Assembly (NCBI GenBank): GCA_029259655.1
Contig: JAJDET010000163.1
Coordinates: 1-64,000 of the forward strand
Source: Planctomycetota bacterium
GTDB lineage: Bacteria; Planctomycetota; UBA1135; GCA-002686595
Direction: 5' to 3'
Length of the DNA: 64,000 bases
Shown here: one piece after another, positions 14,580 to 23,921 of the stretch
How positions within the stretch are numbered: position 1 is the stretch's first letter
How the letters are laid out: each line of letters starts with the position of its first letter
Position numbers and translations under genes: made by a program
The notes under the pieces: model-generated
Told to the model about the DNA's origin: nothing
Seen by the model: the letters and a program-made list of their open reading frames with translations, nothing else
Database searches by the model: none

Positions 14580-14863
14580 TCAGCCCGTCCGCGCGCCTCC
14601 AGCACGGCGCGCGGCGCGACCTGCGCTCCGAGGTCGGCGAGCTGCTCGAGCGTCCTTCCGACGGCGTCGGCGTCGTCGATCGTCGCGGTGGTTAGCAGCT
14701 CGACGCCCGCCTCGACGCTGGCTCGCAACCTGGCGTGGTCGCCTGCGCTCGACGCCTCGCGGGCTTCCGCGAGAATCGCGCGCGCCTCGTCCAGGGGATC
14801 CGGAGCCGCTAGCTCCTGCCCGTGAGCGACGGCGACGATCAACAGCAGGCTGGCGAGTCTCAA
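14580..14863 (-). pseudogene. secreted helical protein, 3' part cut off by repeat element F
   Basis: The 5' portion encodes a signal peptide (LASLLLIVAVAHGQ) and about 80 residues of Ala/Glu/Leu-rich helix (LDEARAILAEAREASSAGDHARL, LEQLADLGAQV), TPR-like in feel. At 14579 the frame runs into the repeat element and reads 60 or so residues of repeat-encoded and downstream sequence to a stop at 14396. The native remainder is not visible on the other side of the element, so insertion was accompanied or followed by loss of the 3' part. Family unknown. Confidence 0.65.
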
Positions 14864-14864
14864 G

Positions 14865-14884
14865 GCAAGTACGCCCTTACTTGC
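14865..14884. promoter_or_regulatory. inverted repeat just upstream of the truncated secreted-protein gene
   Basis: GCAAGTA-CGCCCT-TACTTGC is a perfect 7-base inverted repeat one base upstream of the ATG on the minus strand. It could be an operator or a hairpin in the leader. No other feature is seen in 14885-14999. Confidence 0.4.
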
Positions 14885-14999
14885 CCGATGATATCAATGC
14901 GGCCCCTGCTGGATCCGAACCTGCCCAGGTCCCCTCGCTGCCCCCCGGAACGAGGCGGGGGGTCTGCCGCTAAATAAAGGACATGGCGCGATCCTCGAG

Positions 15000-15180
15000 T
15001 TAGGTGCTTGCCAGCGAAGGAACTCTGAGTAAGCGGATGTCGCGTCCCACCCGCACCGACCAGAAGTTCTTGTCCTTCGCCCGGTCGAGCTTGTGGAACT
15101 TCAGTCCGGGATGGGCAGCGATCTGCAGGTCGAACGCCGTGGTCTTGACGGCCTTCTGCTCGTCGTTGGTCAGTCTTGAC
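15000..15180 (-). pseudogene. RelE-like fragment resembling the N-terminus of UvrD-family helicases
   Basis: A minus-strand frame ending at a TAA (15000-15002) reads LTNDEQKAVKTTAFDLQ, then PGLKFHKLDRAKDKNFWSV and RVGRDIRLL. That is the ParE/RelE-like module found at the start of many DNA helicase-nuclease proteins and in stand-alone toxins. No good start codon is visible upstream and the sequence stops after about 55 residues, so it is probably a relic. Confidence 0.5.
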
Positions 15181-15244
15181 CAGGCTCTCCGTGAGGGTAT
15201 CCGCGATGCGGATACTCCCTCCCCTCATGCTCCTGACGTGTCGC

Positions 15245-16435
15245 CTACGACCGCCAGTCGTCACCGGGCATGATCCTGTGCATGAACTCGTCGAACAGCG
15301 GCACGGTGAAGGCCGTGTCGCCGTGGTGCGGGCTCCACACCATGCCCTTCGTGATGAGCTGGCTGCGCGTCGGGCCCAGCGACGTCACCTTCCGGTCGAG
15401 CACGTCGGCGATGTCGCCTGACCGGTGGGGCCCCGGTCCGAGCTCGGCCATGGCCCGCAGATAGCGCTTCTCGGACGGCGTGAGGCGGTCGAAACGCACG
15501 CGGAAGAAGCTCTCGTCCAGGGCCGCGATCGCCGTTATCGATGCGTTGTCCACGTCCTCGACCTCGATGGGCGAGGCCTCGGCCACGTCCCAGGCGTGCT
15601 TGCCCCACTGCTGAAGGAAGTACGCATAGCCACCGGTCACCTCGACGATGCGATCGAGGGCCTCATCCGTGATCTCGACACCCTCGTCGGACAGCGGCTT
15701 CGCGATCGCCCGCGCGGCGGCGTCGCGTGGCAGCGGCCCGATCTCGGGGAAGTCGAACATGCGCTCGGCGTAGGACTTGGCCTTCCCCATCCGACCGCGG
15801 AGCTGCGGCAGGCCGGCGCCCACCAGCACCACGGGCAAGCTGCGCTGGGACGTGCGGTGCAGGGCCGTGATCAATGCCGCCAGCTCGTCCTCCTCGACGT
15901 ACTGCAGCTCGTCGACGAACAGCGTCAGCGCGGTTTCCGCCTTGCGGGCCGCTTCTCCCGCCGCCTCCAGTAGCGCCTGCAGGTCGTGCTCCAGGTCGCC
16001 GTTGTCAGCCAGCCCCGGCTCGGGCTTGAAGTCCAAGCCCACCTGGATGTCCGCGTACGTGGCCTTGAGCGCTGATGCGAAGCCGGCCAGCGCGCGGAGC
16101 CCCCGCTCGGCCAGGTCCTTGGCCTTGGCGTTGCGCGATAGGCGCAGCAGGGCCAGCCGCAGCTCGGGCGCCAGGAGCGCCGGCAGCGAGCGCTGCTCGG
16201 GGGCCTCGACTCGCACGGTCTGAATGCCCTTGCTCTCGGCGTCGTCACGCATGGCGTCGAGCAGCACGGTCTTACCGACCCCGCGCAGACCCACCATGAG
16301 CACGCTCTTGGCGGCCCGGCCGAGCCGGAGCCGTGCCAGGGCCACCCGGACGGCCTCGCGGAGTGCATCCCGGCCGGCCAGCTCGGGTGGCCGGGTGCCG
16401 GCACCCGGTGCGAAGGGGTTCCTGACCGGATCCAT
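15245..16435 (-). CDS. AAA ATPase (ORC1/MalT-like) with C-terminal winged helix
   Basis: The protein has 396 residues. Walker A is GLRGVGKTVLLD (about 49-60) and Walker B is LTLFVDELQYVEEDE (about 175-190), followed by a sensor strand PVVLVGAGLPQL and the AAA lid. The C-terminal part (FDRLTPSEKRYLRAMAELG, DIADVLDRKVTSLGPTRSQLI) is a winged helix. This architecture (Archaeal_ATPase/AAA_16) is common in mobile and defence regions, often as a single-gene element. The effector action is unknown. It is preceded by an AT-rich promoter region at 16436-16480. Confidence 0.85.
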   Translation of the reverse strand: MDPVRNPFAPGAGTRPPELAGRDALREAVRVALARLRLGRAAKSVLMVGLRGVGKTVLLDAMRDDAESKGIQTVRVEAPEQRSLPALLAPELRLALLRLSRNAKAKDLAERGLRALAGFASALKATYADIQVGLDFKPEPGLADNGDLEHDLQALLEAAGEAARKAETALTLFVDELQYVEEDELAALITALHRTSQRSLPVVLVGAGLPQLRGRMGKAKSYAERMFDFPEIGPLPRDAAARAIAKPLSDEGVEITDEALDRIVEVTGGYAYFLQQWGKHAWDVAEASPIEVEDVDNASITAIAALDESFFRVRFDRLTPSEKRYLRAMAELGPGPHRSGDIADVLDRKVTSLGPTRSQLITKGMVWSPHHGDTAFTVPLFDEFMHRIMPGDDWRS

Positions 16436-16554
16436 GCCCTTTTATAGCGAGATTTGGAAGTTTTGCGCAAGAAGAGAATTTGGCTAATCTCGATCAAATC
16501 AGGGCCGGCTGAATGCCGAATGCGCGGACATCCCCCTCGCGTCAAGGACCCCTA

Positions 16555-16584
16555 TGTCTGAAAGAATAGATATACTTTCTGACA
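16555..16584. promoter_or_regulatory. putative AbiEi operator/promoter of the abiE operon
   Basis: TGTCTGAAAG and CTTTCTGACA form an inverted repeat with one mismatch, separated by the AT-rich AATAGATATA, six bases upstream of the antitoxin ATG at 16591. AbiEi antitoxins are known to autorepress by binding inverted repeats at their promoter. The interval 16436-16554 otherwise shows only AT-rich promoter-like DNA. Confidence 0.6.
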
Positions 16585-16590
16585 TCCACC

Positions 16591-17211
16591 ATGGCCACCC
16601 AAGCGGTTCCCAAGAAGCTCCTCGCGAGGGCCCGAGCCTTGGGCCGAGGGTCCGTCTTCGTTCCTGGCGACTTCACCGGTCTCGGCTCTCGCGCAGCGAT
16701 TGACCAGGCCCTGACTCGGCTCACACGGGCGGGAGTCATCCGCCGCATTGCGCGGGGCCTGTACGACATGCCCCGGAGACACACCGTCGCCGGTTTGCTG
16801 TCTCCGTCCCTGGACGACGTCGCGGCGGCAGTCGCGAGAAGCACGGGGTCGCGAATCCAGGTGTCTGGCGCCATCGCAGCAAACCTGCTCGGTCTATCCA
16901 CGCAAGTCCCGGCACGCCGCGTCTACTTGACGGATGGAACCTCCAGGACGCTTCGGGTCGGAAGCCGCGTCATCGAGTTCAAACACGCTTCGCCGCGCCG
17001 CTTGCTGGGGGCAGGCACGATGGCGGGAACGGTCCTTCAAGCGCTTCACTACCTGGGACGGGACGGGGTCGACGCCGACGTCGTCCGCAAGCTGCGCGAG
17101 CAGCTTGCTCCCGCCGACAAGAAGGTCGTCGCGAAGTTGATCCCCCAAACGACGCTCTGGATGCAACCGATCTTGCGCGAAGCCGTCCAAGACCAGGCGG
17201 AAGCCGCTTGA
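16591..17211 (+). CDS. abiEi: AbiEi-type antitoxin (DUF6088)
   Basis: The protein has 206 residues. An N-terminal winged helix (FTGLGSRAAIDQALTRLTRAGVIRRIARGLYDMP, read in two parts from residue 29 to 62) is followed by the AbiEi domain (GSRIQVSGAIAANLLGLSTQ, RRVYLTDGTSRTLRVG, FKHASPRRLLGAG). In type IV AbiE systems this protein represses the operon and counteracts the nucleotidyltransferase toxin. Its TGA overlaps the start of the toxin gene by four bases, but that toxin is broken here. Confidence 0.88.
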   Translation: MATQAVPKKLLARARALGRGSVFVPGDFTGLGSRAAIDQALTRLTRAGVIRRIARGLYDMPRRHTVAGLLSPSLDDVAAAVARSTGSRIQVSGAIAANLLGLSTQVPARRVYLTDGTSRTLRVGSRVIEFKHASPRRLLGAGTMAGTVLQALHYLGRDGVDADVVRKLREQLAPADKKVVAKLIPQTTLWMQPILREAVQDQAEAA

Positions 17212-18138
17212 TGGACGACTTCGTCCGAATGCCGCTCGACGATCGTCGAGACCTGTTCCGAGAAACGGCTGCGCAGAGAGGCTTCTCCTCCACGGTTGTC
17301 GTGGAGAAGGACTTCTGGGTGTGCTGGGCCCTGAAACACCTCTTCGAACTGGAGGACGTTCCAGACCTTCTCTTCAAGGGAGGGACTTCCCTCTCCAAGG
17401 GATTCGGTTTGATCGACCGCTTCTCCGAGGACATCGACATCTTGATCGACCGCGCGGGCTCGGATTCGGAGGCTCGGAGGATCCCGCGAGGGTTCAACAC
17501 TTCGCGTCGAAGAGACGGACAGGAACCCGTGTGACCTCGCTCTCGACTACCCCGCATCACTGACTGACGCGGAGTACGGGGTGGCCGCCTACATCCCGAA
17601 GGTCGTCCGTATCGAGTTCGGCGCACGATCGGACCACGAGCCCGCTCTCGAGACGGAGGTCCGTTCTTTCGTCGCCGAGGAATTCGCGGAGGCCTTCACA
17701 GCCCCGTCGGCCCGAGTCCGAATCCTCGCTCCGGAACGGACCTTCTGGGAGAAGGCGACGATCTTGCACGCCGAGAATCACCGCCCCATGCCCGAGGGGA
17801 CCTCGAACCCGCGCCAGTGGACGCGTCTGTCCCGGCACGTCTACGACATCTTCATGATGGCCGAGCGAAGCGCTGCAGACCGCGCCCTGGAGCGAATGGA
17901 CCTCCTGCAACAGGTTGCCGACCACAAGTCGGTCTTCTTCCATGCCGCATGGGCGAGATACGACCTCGCTCGTCCAGGCTCATTCGCGCTCGTACCCCGC
18001 GGCGCGTTCCGCGAAGCACTCCGGAACGACTATCGATCCATGGGGGAGATGTTCCCCGGCGAGCCCCCGTCCTTCGATGAGGTCCTGGACGCGCTCGCGA
18101 ACTTGGAGGTTCGGATCAACGATTCCGGGTCTGCGTGA
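17208..18138 (+). pseudogene. AbiEii nucleotidyltransferase toxin, disrupted by an internal deletion/frameshift
   Basis: The 5' part (ATG at 17208) reads VVEKDFWVCWALKHLFEL and LFKGGTSLSKGFGLIDRFSEDIDILID, the catalytic GGTS...D-x-D core of the AbiEii/MNT fold, but after ARRIPRG (near 17490) the frame shifts and stops at 17534. A second frame, readable from about 17490 and continuing to 18138, supplies LALDYPASLTDAEYG, VVRIEFGARSDHEP and the family C-terminus (ERTFWEKATILHAE). The helical linker that normally lies between the two is shorter than usual, so sequence has probably been lost as well as the frame. Confidence 0.78.
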
Positions 18139-18230
18139 GGCTGCTCGTGAGCTCCATCGAGTCAGAGGGACGCCGAAGGGGCTGCGGATTACCCTAGGAT
18201 GCGCGCTGGCCCCTTGGAGAGGAGGTCTTG

Positions 18231-21200
18231 ATGAGGCTCGTCGTCGACCAGTTGATTCTGTCCGCCACCGACCTGTCGAAGCACCTCGCATGCTCGCACC
18301 TGACCGAGGTCGACCGTGCGCGTTCCGAGAAGCGGCTCGATGTCGAGCCCTGGCGGGACCCGTCCGTCGAACACCGCAAGGAACGAGGCCTCGCCCACGA
18401 AAAGGCGTACGTCGACAGCCTGCTCGCCCAGGGCAAGGACGTCGTCGACCTCCGCAACCCCGACGGTGAGCCGACCGAAGACGCCGTCACACGCACGATC
18501 GAAGCCATGCGCGCCGGCAAGGAGGTCATCGTCCAGGCGAAGCTCGCCGACGGCCGCTGGCTCGGCTACGCCGACATCCTCGAGCGAGTGGAGACGCCAA
18601 GCGACCTGGGCGACCACTCCTACGAGGTCCTCGACACCAAGCTCGCCCAGGAGACCACCGGCGGCACGGTCCTCCAGCTCTGCCTGTACACGGACCTCGT
18701 CGCGCGGATCCAGGGCTTCGTTCCCGAGCGCATGCACGTCGTCAAGCCGGGCGAACCCTTCGAGCGCGAGAGCTTCCGCTTCGCGGAGTACGGCGCGTAC
18801 TACCGGCGCGTGAAGGCCCGTCTCGAGGAGACGCTGGACGCCGCGCCCAAAGCGCTCTACGAGGCCACCTACCCCAACCCCTGCACGCACTGCGACATCT
18901 GCGACTGGTGGAAGCTCTGCGACGACAAGCGCCACGAGGACGATCACCCGACCCTCGTCGCCGGGCTCTCCAACCTCCACGCCGGCGAGCTCATTCGACA
19001 AGGGCGCGAAACGCTCGCGGCGTTCGCAGAGGTCGACCAGCCGCTCGAGCAACGCCCGCAGCAGGGCAGCCCCGAAACCTACGAGCGCCTCCAGGACCAG
19101 GCGCGCGTCCAGCTCGACGGCCGCCGCACGAACGAACCCGTCACGAAGCTCCTCCCCCCCGAACCCGCCCGCGGCCTCGCCCTCCTCCCGGAACCCGACG
19201 ACGGCGACCTCTACTTCGACATCGAGGGCGACCACTTCTACGAGGGCGGCGGGATCGAGTACCTGTTCGGCCTGTGCCACCGCGAGAACGGCGAGCTCCG
19301 CTACACCGGCTTCTGGGCCACCGACCGCGACGAGGAGCGCCAGGGCTTCGAACGCCTGATCGACTTCCTGATCGAGCGCTGGGATCGCTACCCGGGCATG
19401 CACGTCTACCACTTCGCGCCCTACGAACCCGGCGCGGTGAAGCGGCTCATGGGGCGGCACGGCACGCGGCAGCTCGAGGTCGATCGCCTCCTGCGCGGCA
19501 AGCGCTTCGTCGACCTGCACGCGGCCACGCGCCAGGGCCTGCGCGCGAGCGTCGAGCGCTACTCGCTGAAGGACCTCGAGCGGTTCTTCGGCTACGAGCG
19601 CGAGATCGACCTGCGCGAGGCGTCGACCGGCCGTCGCTCCATCGCCTGGGCGCTCGAACGCCACGACAAGGAAGGCGTGACCGACGATCTGCGCACGCTC
19701 GTCCAGGGCTACAACCGCGAGGACTGCGAGGCGACGGAGGCGTTGCAGCGCTGGCTCGAGGAGCGGAGGGCGGAGCTCATCGAGAACGGCGAGGAGATCC
19801 CGCGCCCCGACCCCGAGCAGGGCGACCCCAGTGAGGGGAAGCAGGAGCAGCACGAGCGCATCCAGGAGGTCGTCGATCTACTCCGTGCGCAGCTGCCCGA
19901 GGACCGCGACGGCTGGGATCTCGAGCAGGGGGCGGTCGGGCTGCTGGCGGACATGCTCCCCTACTGGTTCCGCGAAGACCGCTGCGCGTGGTGGGAGTAC
20001 TTCCGCTTGCTCGACCTCGAGCCCGAGGACCGACGGGAGGACCGCAAGGCGATCGAGGGTCTCACCTTCGTGAGAGACCTCGGCCCGCTGACAGCCAGGG
20101 GCAAGGTCCCGGTCCATCGCTACCAGTTCCCGCCCCAGGAAGCCGACTTCAAGAAGGGCGACCCGGTCCTCGACCTGGACCAGGTCACGATCGGATCGGT
20201 GGTCCAGGTCGACCCTCTCCGGCACACGATCGACATCAAGCGAACGGGGGACACGGTCGGCGAGCACCCGACAGCCGTCATTGCCTTCAACAAGGTGAAC
20301 CCGGGCAAGCTCGAAGACTCCCTTCTGACCTTTGCCCGCTCTGTCGCGGAACACGGCATCGACGGCGCAGGCCCCTACCGAGCTGCACGCATGCTGCTCC
20401 TGAAGCGCCCGCCGCAACGCGGCGAGTCTGCCCCGCTACGCAGCGATGGCGAGGACTCGCTCGACGCGGCGAAACGCATCGTGCGGCTCCTCGACGAGGA
20501 CGTCCTGGCCATCCAGGGCCCGCCCGGCACCGGCAAGACCTACACGGGGGCCCGGATGATCGTCGACCTGGTGCGGGCCGGGAAGCGCGTCGGCGTGACG
20601 GCCGTCAGCCACAAGGTCATCCGCAACCTGGTCGTCGAGGCCCTCAACGCCTCCCGCGATCCGGACGATCCGGGCCCGCCGATCGAGGCCTTCCTGAAGA
20701 ACCCGGACATCGGTGCGCCCGTGCCCGGCTTGACCGTGAAGGACAACGCCGGACGAGCACTGACCGCCCTCGACGACGGCAAGCTCGTCGGCGGAACCTC
20801 CTGGCTCTGGGCGGCCGACGACACGGTCGAGGCCGGCCTGGACGTGCTCTTCGTCGACGAAGCCGGCCAGCTCTCGCTCGCCACGACACTGGCTGCGACG
20901 CGCTGTGCGAAGAACCTCGTCCTCCTCGGCGACCCGCAGCAGCTCCAGCAGCCGCAGCAGGCCGCGCACCCCGAGGGTGCGGAGATCGCAGCGCTCGAGC
21001 ACTACCTCGACGGGCATCCCACGATGCCGCCGGAAAGGGGCCTGTTCCTCGACGAGACGTATCGGCTGCATCCCGACATCTGCAGGTTCACGTCGGAGCT
21101 GTACTACGAGGGCCGACTGCAGTCGCGCGAGGGTTGTGAACAGCAGGCGCTGCTGGGCGACACACCGTTCCAGAAGAGCGGGCTCCACTTCGTGGCTTGC

Positions 21201-21677
21201 GAGCACGAGAACCGGCAGAGTCGTTGCCCGGAGGAGGTGGAGGCGATCGCGGAGATCGTGGACGCGCTGCTCGGCAGCGGCCTCGAGTGGCGCAACCGCA
21301 AGGGCGTGGTCGCTCCGCTCACCCCAAATGAGATTCTCGTGATCGCCCCCTACAACTCGCAGGTGGGAGCGCTCTCCGATCGCCTCGACAAGGTGAGCGT
21401 CGGCACGGTGGACAAGTTCCAGGGCCAGCAGGCGGCCGTCGTGATCTACTCGCTGACGAGCTCGTCAGTGGAGGACGCACCGCGGGGACTCGAGTTCCTG
21501 CTCGACCCGCATCGGTTGAACGTGGCGACGAGTAGGGCGAAGTGTGTGTGCGTGCTCGTTGGCTCGCCTCCGCTGTTGGAGGCTGCTTGCAAGACGCCGC
21601 GGCAGATGGTCTTGGCGAACGGTCTGTGCGCCTACGTGGAGATGGAGCATACGAGCACCCCGGTCGGAGACCGCTGA
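18231..21677 (+). CDS. TM0106-type RecB-like nuclease fused to RNase H-like exonuclease and SF1 helicase
   Basis: The ATG at 18231 has GGAGAGGAGG upstream; 1148 residues. Three parts are visible. Residues about 1-240 are a RecB/Cas4-like PD-(D/E)XK nuclease (VLDTKL near 133, QLCLYT, and a Cys cluster PCTHCDICDWWKLC). Residues about 325-510 are a YprB-like 3'-5' exonuclease (YFDIEGD, YSLKDLERFF, YNREDCEATEALQRW). Residues about 700-1148 are an SF1 (DNA2/NAM7-like) helicase, with Walker A GPPGTGKTYTG near 762, FVDEAGQLS near 870, and QGQQAAVVIYSLT plus NVATSRAK at the end. Such fusions process DNA ends. It stands alone between the AbiE remnant and the GHKL operon. Confidence 0.88.
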   Translation: MRLVVDQLILSATDLSKHLACSHLTEVDRARSEKRLDVEPWRDPSVEHRKERGLAHEKAYVDSLLAQGKDVVDLRNPDGEPTEDAVTRTIEAMRAGKEVIVQAKLADGRWLGYADILERVETPSDLGDHSYEVLDTKLAQETTGGTVLQLCLYTDLVARIQGFVPERMHVVKPGEPFERESFRFAEYGAYYRRVKARLEETLDAAPKALYEATYPNPCTHCDICDWWKLCDDKRHEDDHPTLVAGLSNLHAGELIRQGRETLAAFAEVDQPLEQRPQQGSPETYERLQDQARVQLDGRRTNEPVTKLLPPEPARGLALLPEPDDGDLYFDIEGDHFYEGGGIEYLFGLCHRENGELRYTGFWATDRDEERQGFERLIDFLIERWDRYPGMHVYHFAPYEPGAVKRLMGRHGTRQLEVDRLLRGKRFVDLHAATRQGLRASVERYSLKDLERFFGYEREIDLREASTGRRSIAWALERHDKEGVTDDLRTLVQGYNREDCEATEALQRWLEERRAELIENGEEIPRPDPEQGDPSEGKQEQHERIQEVVDLLRAQLPEDRDGWDLEQGAVGLLADMLPYWFREDRCAWWEYFRLLDLEPEDRREDRKAIEGLTFVRDLGPLTARGKVPVHRYQFPPQEADFKKGDPVLDLDQVTIGSVVQVDPLRHTIDIKRTGDTVGEHPTAVIAFNKVNPGKLEDSLLTFARSVAEHGIDGAGPYRAARMLLLKRPPQRGESAPLRSDGEDSLDAAKRIVRLLDEDVLAIQGPPGTGKTYTGARMIVDLVRAGKRVGVTAVSHKVIRNLVVEALNASRDPDDPGPPIEAFLKNPDIGAPVPGLTVKDNAGRALTALDDGKLVGGTSWLWAADDTVEAGLDVLFVDEAGQLSLATTLAATRCAKNLVLLGDPQQLQQPQQAAHPEGAEIAALEHYLDGHPTMPPERGLFLDETYRLHPDICRFTSELYYEGRLQSREGCEQQALLGDTPFQKSGLHFVACEHENRQSRCPEEVEAIAEIVDALLGSGLEWRNRKGVVAPLTPNEILVIAPYNSQVGALSDRLDKVSVGTVDKFQGQQAAVVIYSLTSSSVEDAPRGLEFLLDPHRLNVATSRAKCVCVLVGSPPLLEAACKTPRQMVLANGLCAYVEMEHTSTPVGDR

Positions 21678-22292
21678 CGCGCTACCCCACCGAGTGATGA
21701 CACAATTCCTGCCTCTGGAATCCCCTCTGGATCAAGGGAGCCTCCTCGATACGTTCACGAGAGTCAGGCGCTCAACGAGTCCGGCCGCTAGCCACTTCGG
21801 CCGAAGCGACGCAGTCGAGCCGTGTGAAGTGAGAGCCGTGCACGCCCAGTGCGGTCTGCAGGTCGCAGGTCACGACATCTTTCGTGAGGGCACCGAGACC
21901 GGCGAGACAACGAACACTTTCTTGAGTCACAGCGGCGTCGACTTCGACGCGATTGTCGTACGACCGCTCGTTTGGATCGCCCCCCATAGCACGGGCCCAT
22001 GGTGTTTCGCAGCCCGCCGAGAGCATCGTCCGCGCAGCAGATCCAACGTCGATGAACCCATCATCTTGACCTGTGCGGTTCGCGGGGTGGTCCCGGCCTT
22101 GCGCACCGCCTACTCCGTAGTGAGTAGACAGGCCTGCGACTTGCGACGCGACAACATCCCTCTGATGCTGCTACTCTCTCGACGTCCTCAGCCAGTGGGC
22201 AATTGGCGAGGAGCCCGTTGGGCAGGCTCGCCGCGGTGGCTGGGGGAGTGACCGAACACGCTACATCGAATCCGTTCAGAGAGTCTCAAGGG
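21678..22292. other. gene-free interval upstream of the GHKL-Z1 operon
   Basis: No frame here has a convincing protein. A plus frame to 22251 and a minus frame at 21772-22026 are open but their composition is unlike real genes and there is no good ribosome site. The interval is somewhat less GC-rich than its neighbours and probably contains the operon promoter near its right end. Confidence 0.5.
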
Positions 22293-23921
22293 ATGTAGAG
22301 GGGGCACGACATCGAGCAAGAGACGCAAATCACCTCCGTAGGAAGGGACTTTGACGAGGTCCCGCCGGATGCATCGGCCATGGCCGAGTCGATGCGGGCC
22401 CACGGATACACGCTACCGACGGCAATTGCTGATCTGATCGACAACAGCATTGCCGCGAACTGTAGGAACGTCTGGCTCCGCTTCGAGTGGTCCCCGGACT
22501 CCGCGTGGATCACCGTCGTCGACGACGGGGACGGGATGTCCGAAAACGAGCTCGTCGATGCGATGCGACTGGGAAGCAAGAGCCCCGTCGAGGAAAGAGA
22601 TCCTAACGATCTCGGGCGATTCGGACTTGGACTGAAGACAGCATCATTCTCACAGGCCAGGCGTCTGACCGTGACCTCCCGTACGGCTCTCGGGCGAGCC
22701 GCCTTGCGCCGCTGGGACCTAGACTACCTTGCCAATCCGGAAGTCAGTGGATGGCATCTGCTCCGCACTGCACACGAGGACACGGGAGATCGTGCGGACG
22801 AGCTTGACAGGAGGGGACTCGAAAGCGGAACGCAGGTTCTACTCGAAGTGCTGGACCGAGTCCTGGGCAATGCACCAGGTGTCCGTGGCAGCGCGACGGC
22901 GGAGGAGCACTTCGTCCGAGTGGTGGCGAGGGTCCGGGAGCATCTCGAGATGGTGTTTCATCGCTTCCTCGGCGATCGCTCCGCGAAGGGACTCAAGATC
23001 TTCATCAACGGCGATCCCCTGGCTCCTTGGGATCCCTTCGTCGAGCGAAACGCGGCCACTCAGGTCTTTTCGCCTGAGAGGTTTCCAGCCAATGTGACTA
23101 CCGAGAGTTTCCGCGAGGTGAAACTCAAGGGATTCGTGCTCCCTCACAAGGATCGCTTCTGTGAGACCGACCTGACCAAGAGTCACGACGAGCACCGTAA
23201 CGCGGGGGGGCCTTCGGGATGGAATGCACAACAAGGCTTCTACCTGTACAGGAACCGGCGCCTTATTGTTGCGGGTGAATGGCTCGGACTCGGTCCCGGA
23301 AGGAACGGGTGGAAAAAAGAAGAGCACTACAAGCTCGCGCGAATCCGCGTCGACATCCCGAACTCGATGGATCACGAATGGCAGATCGACGTCAAGAAAT
23401 CGACGGCGTTGGCCCCGCCAGTCCTGGCGCACTGGTTGCAAGGGCTTGCCAAAACGGTTCGGGAGCGGGCGAAAGAGGTCTACTCTCACCGCGGCAGATA
23501 TGGTCCGAGAACACCGGCAGCTCGGGACAAGCATGCCTATCCGTGGGTCTGCAGGAAGCGGCAGGGCGAGTCGTTTAGCTACCGCATCGATCGCAAGAAC
23601 CCTGTCCTGAAGGCCCTCATTGACTCACTTCCAGAAGACAACCATAAGCGCCTCGAGACCCTTCTCCGACTGATTGAGGAGACGGTGCCGGTACGGCGCA
23701 TCTGGATCGATAGCGCGGAGAACCAGGAGGGCGACGCAGGGCCCTTCGAGGGGGAACAGAGCAGGGCGCTGAGGGGTCACATCAGAAATGTCCACGAGGC
23801 CCTCGCCGAACACGGGACGGATCGCACCGATGCATGGGAACTGATCAAGCAGTTCCCGGCCTTTCAGGGCAGAGAAGCCTCGGCCATCGTTGCAGCCTTG
23901 ATCGAGGAGAAGCTCGCATGA
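22293..23921 (+). CDS. GHKL (Hsp90/MutL/MORC-like) ATPase, first gene of the Z1 operon
   Basis: The first in-frame ATG after the stop is at 22380 (513 residues), but coding-like sequence extends upstream (ITSVGRDFDEVPPDASAMAE) to an ATG at 22293 that is followed at once by TAG. The Bergerat ATP site is clear: ADLIDNSIAANC (N box), VVDDGDGMS near residue 46, and LGRFGLGLKTASF near 78. The middle has WQIDVKKSTALAPP, typical of the MORC-like transducer region. ATPases of this type head restriction-modification-linked operons with Z1, nuclease and AIPR genes. The TGA overlaps the next ATG. Confidence 0.85.

Noticed and set aside
4293-14863. Several ORFs sharing the peptide pattern ESHT-x-RSS...EC-x-T or YGVAHHP...VPQ
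   Set aside because: The shared peptide is the translation of the inverted-repeat element in different frames, not a protein domain.
21544-22251. A 235-codon plus-strand ORF and an 84-codon minus-strand ORF in the gap before the GHKL gene
   Set aside because: The plus ORF begins inside the helicase gene in another frame, and neither has a ribosome site or recognisable motifs.
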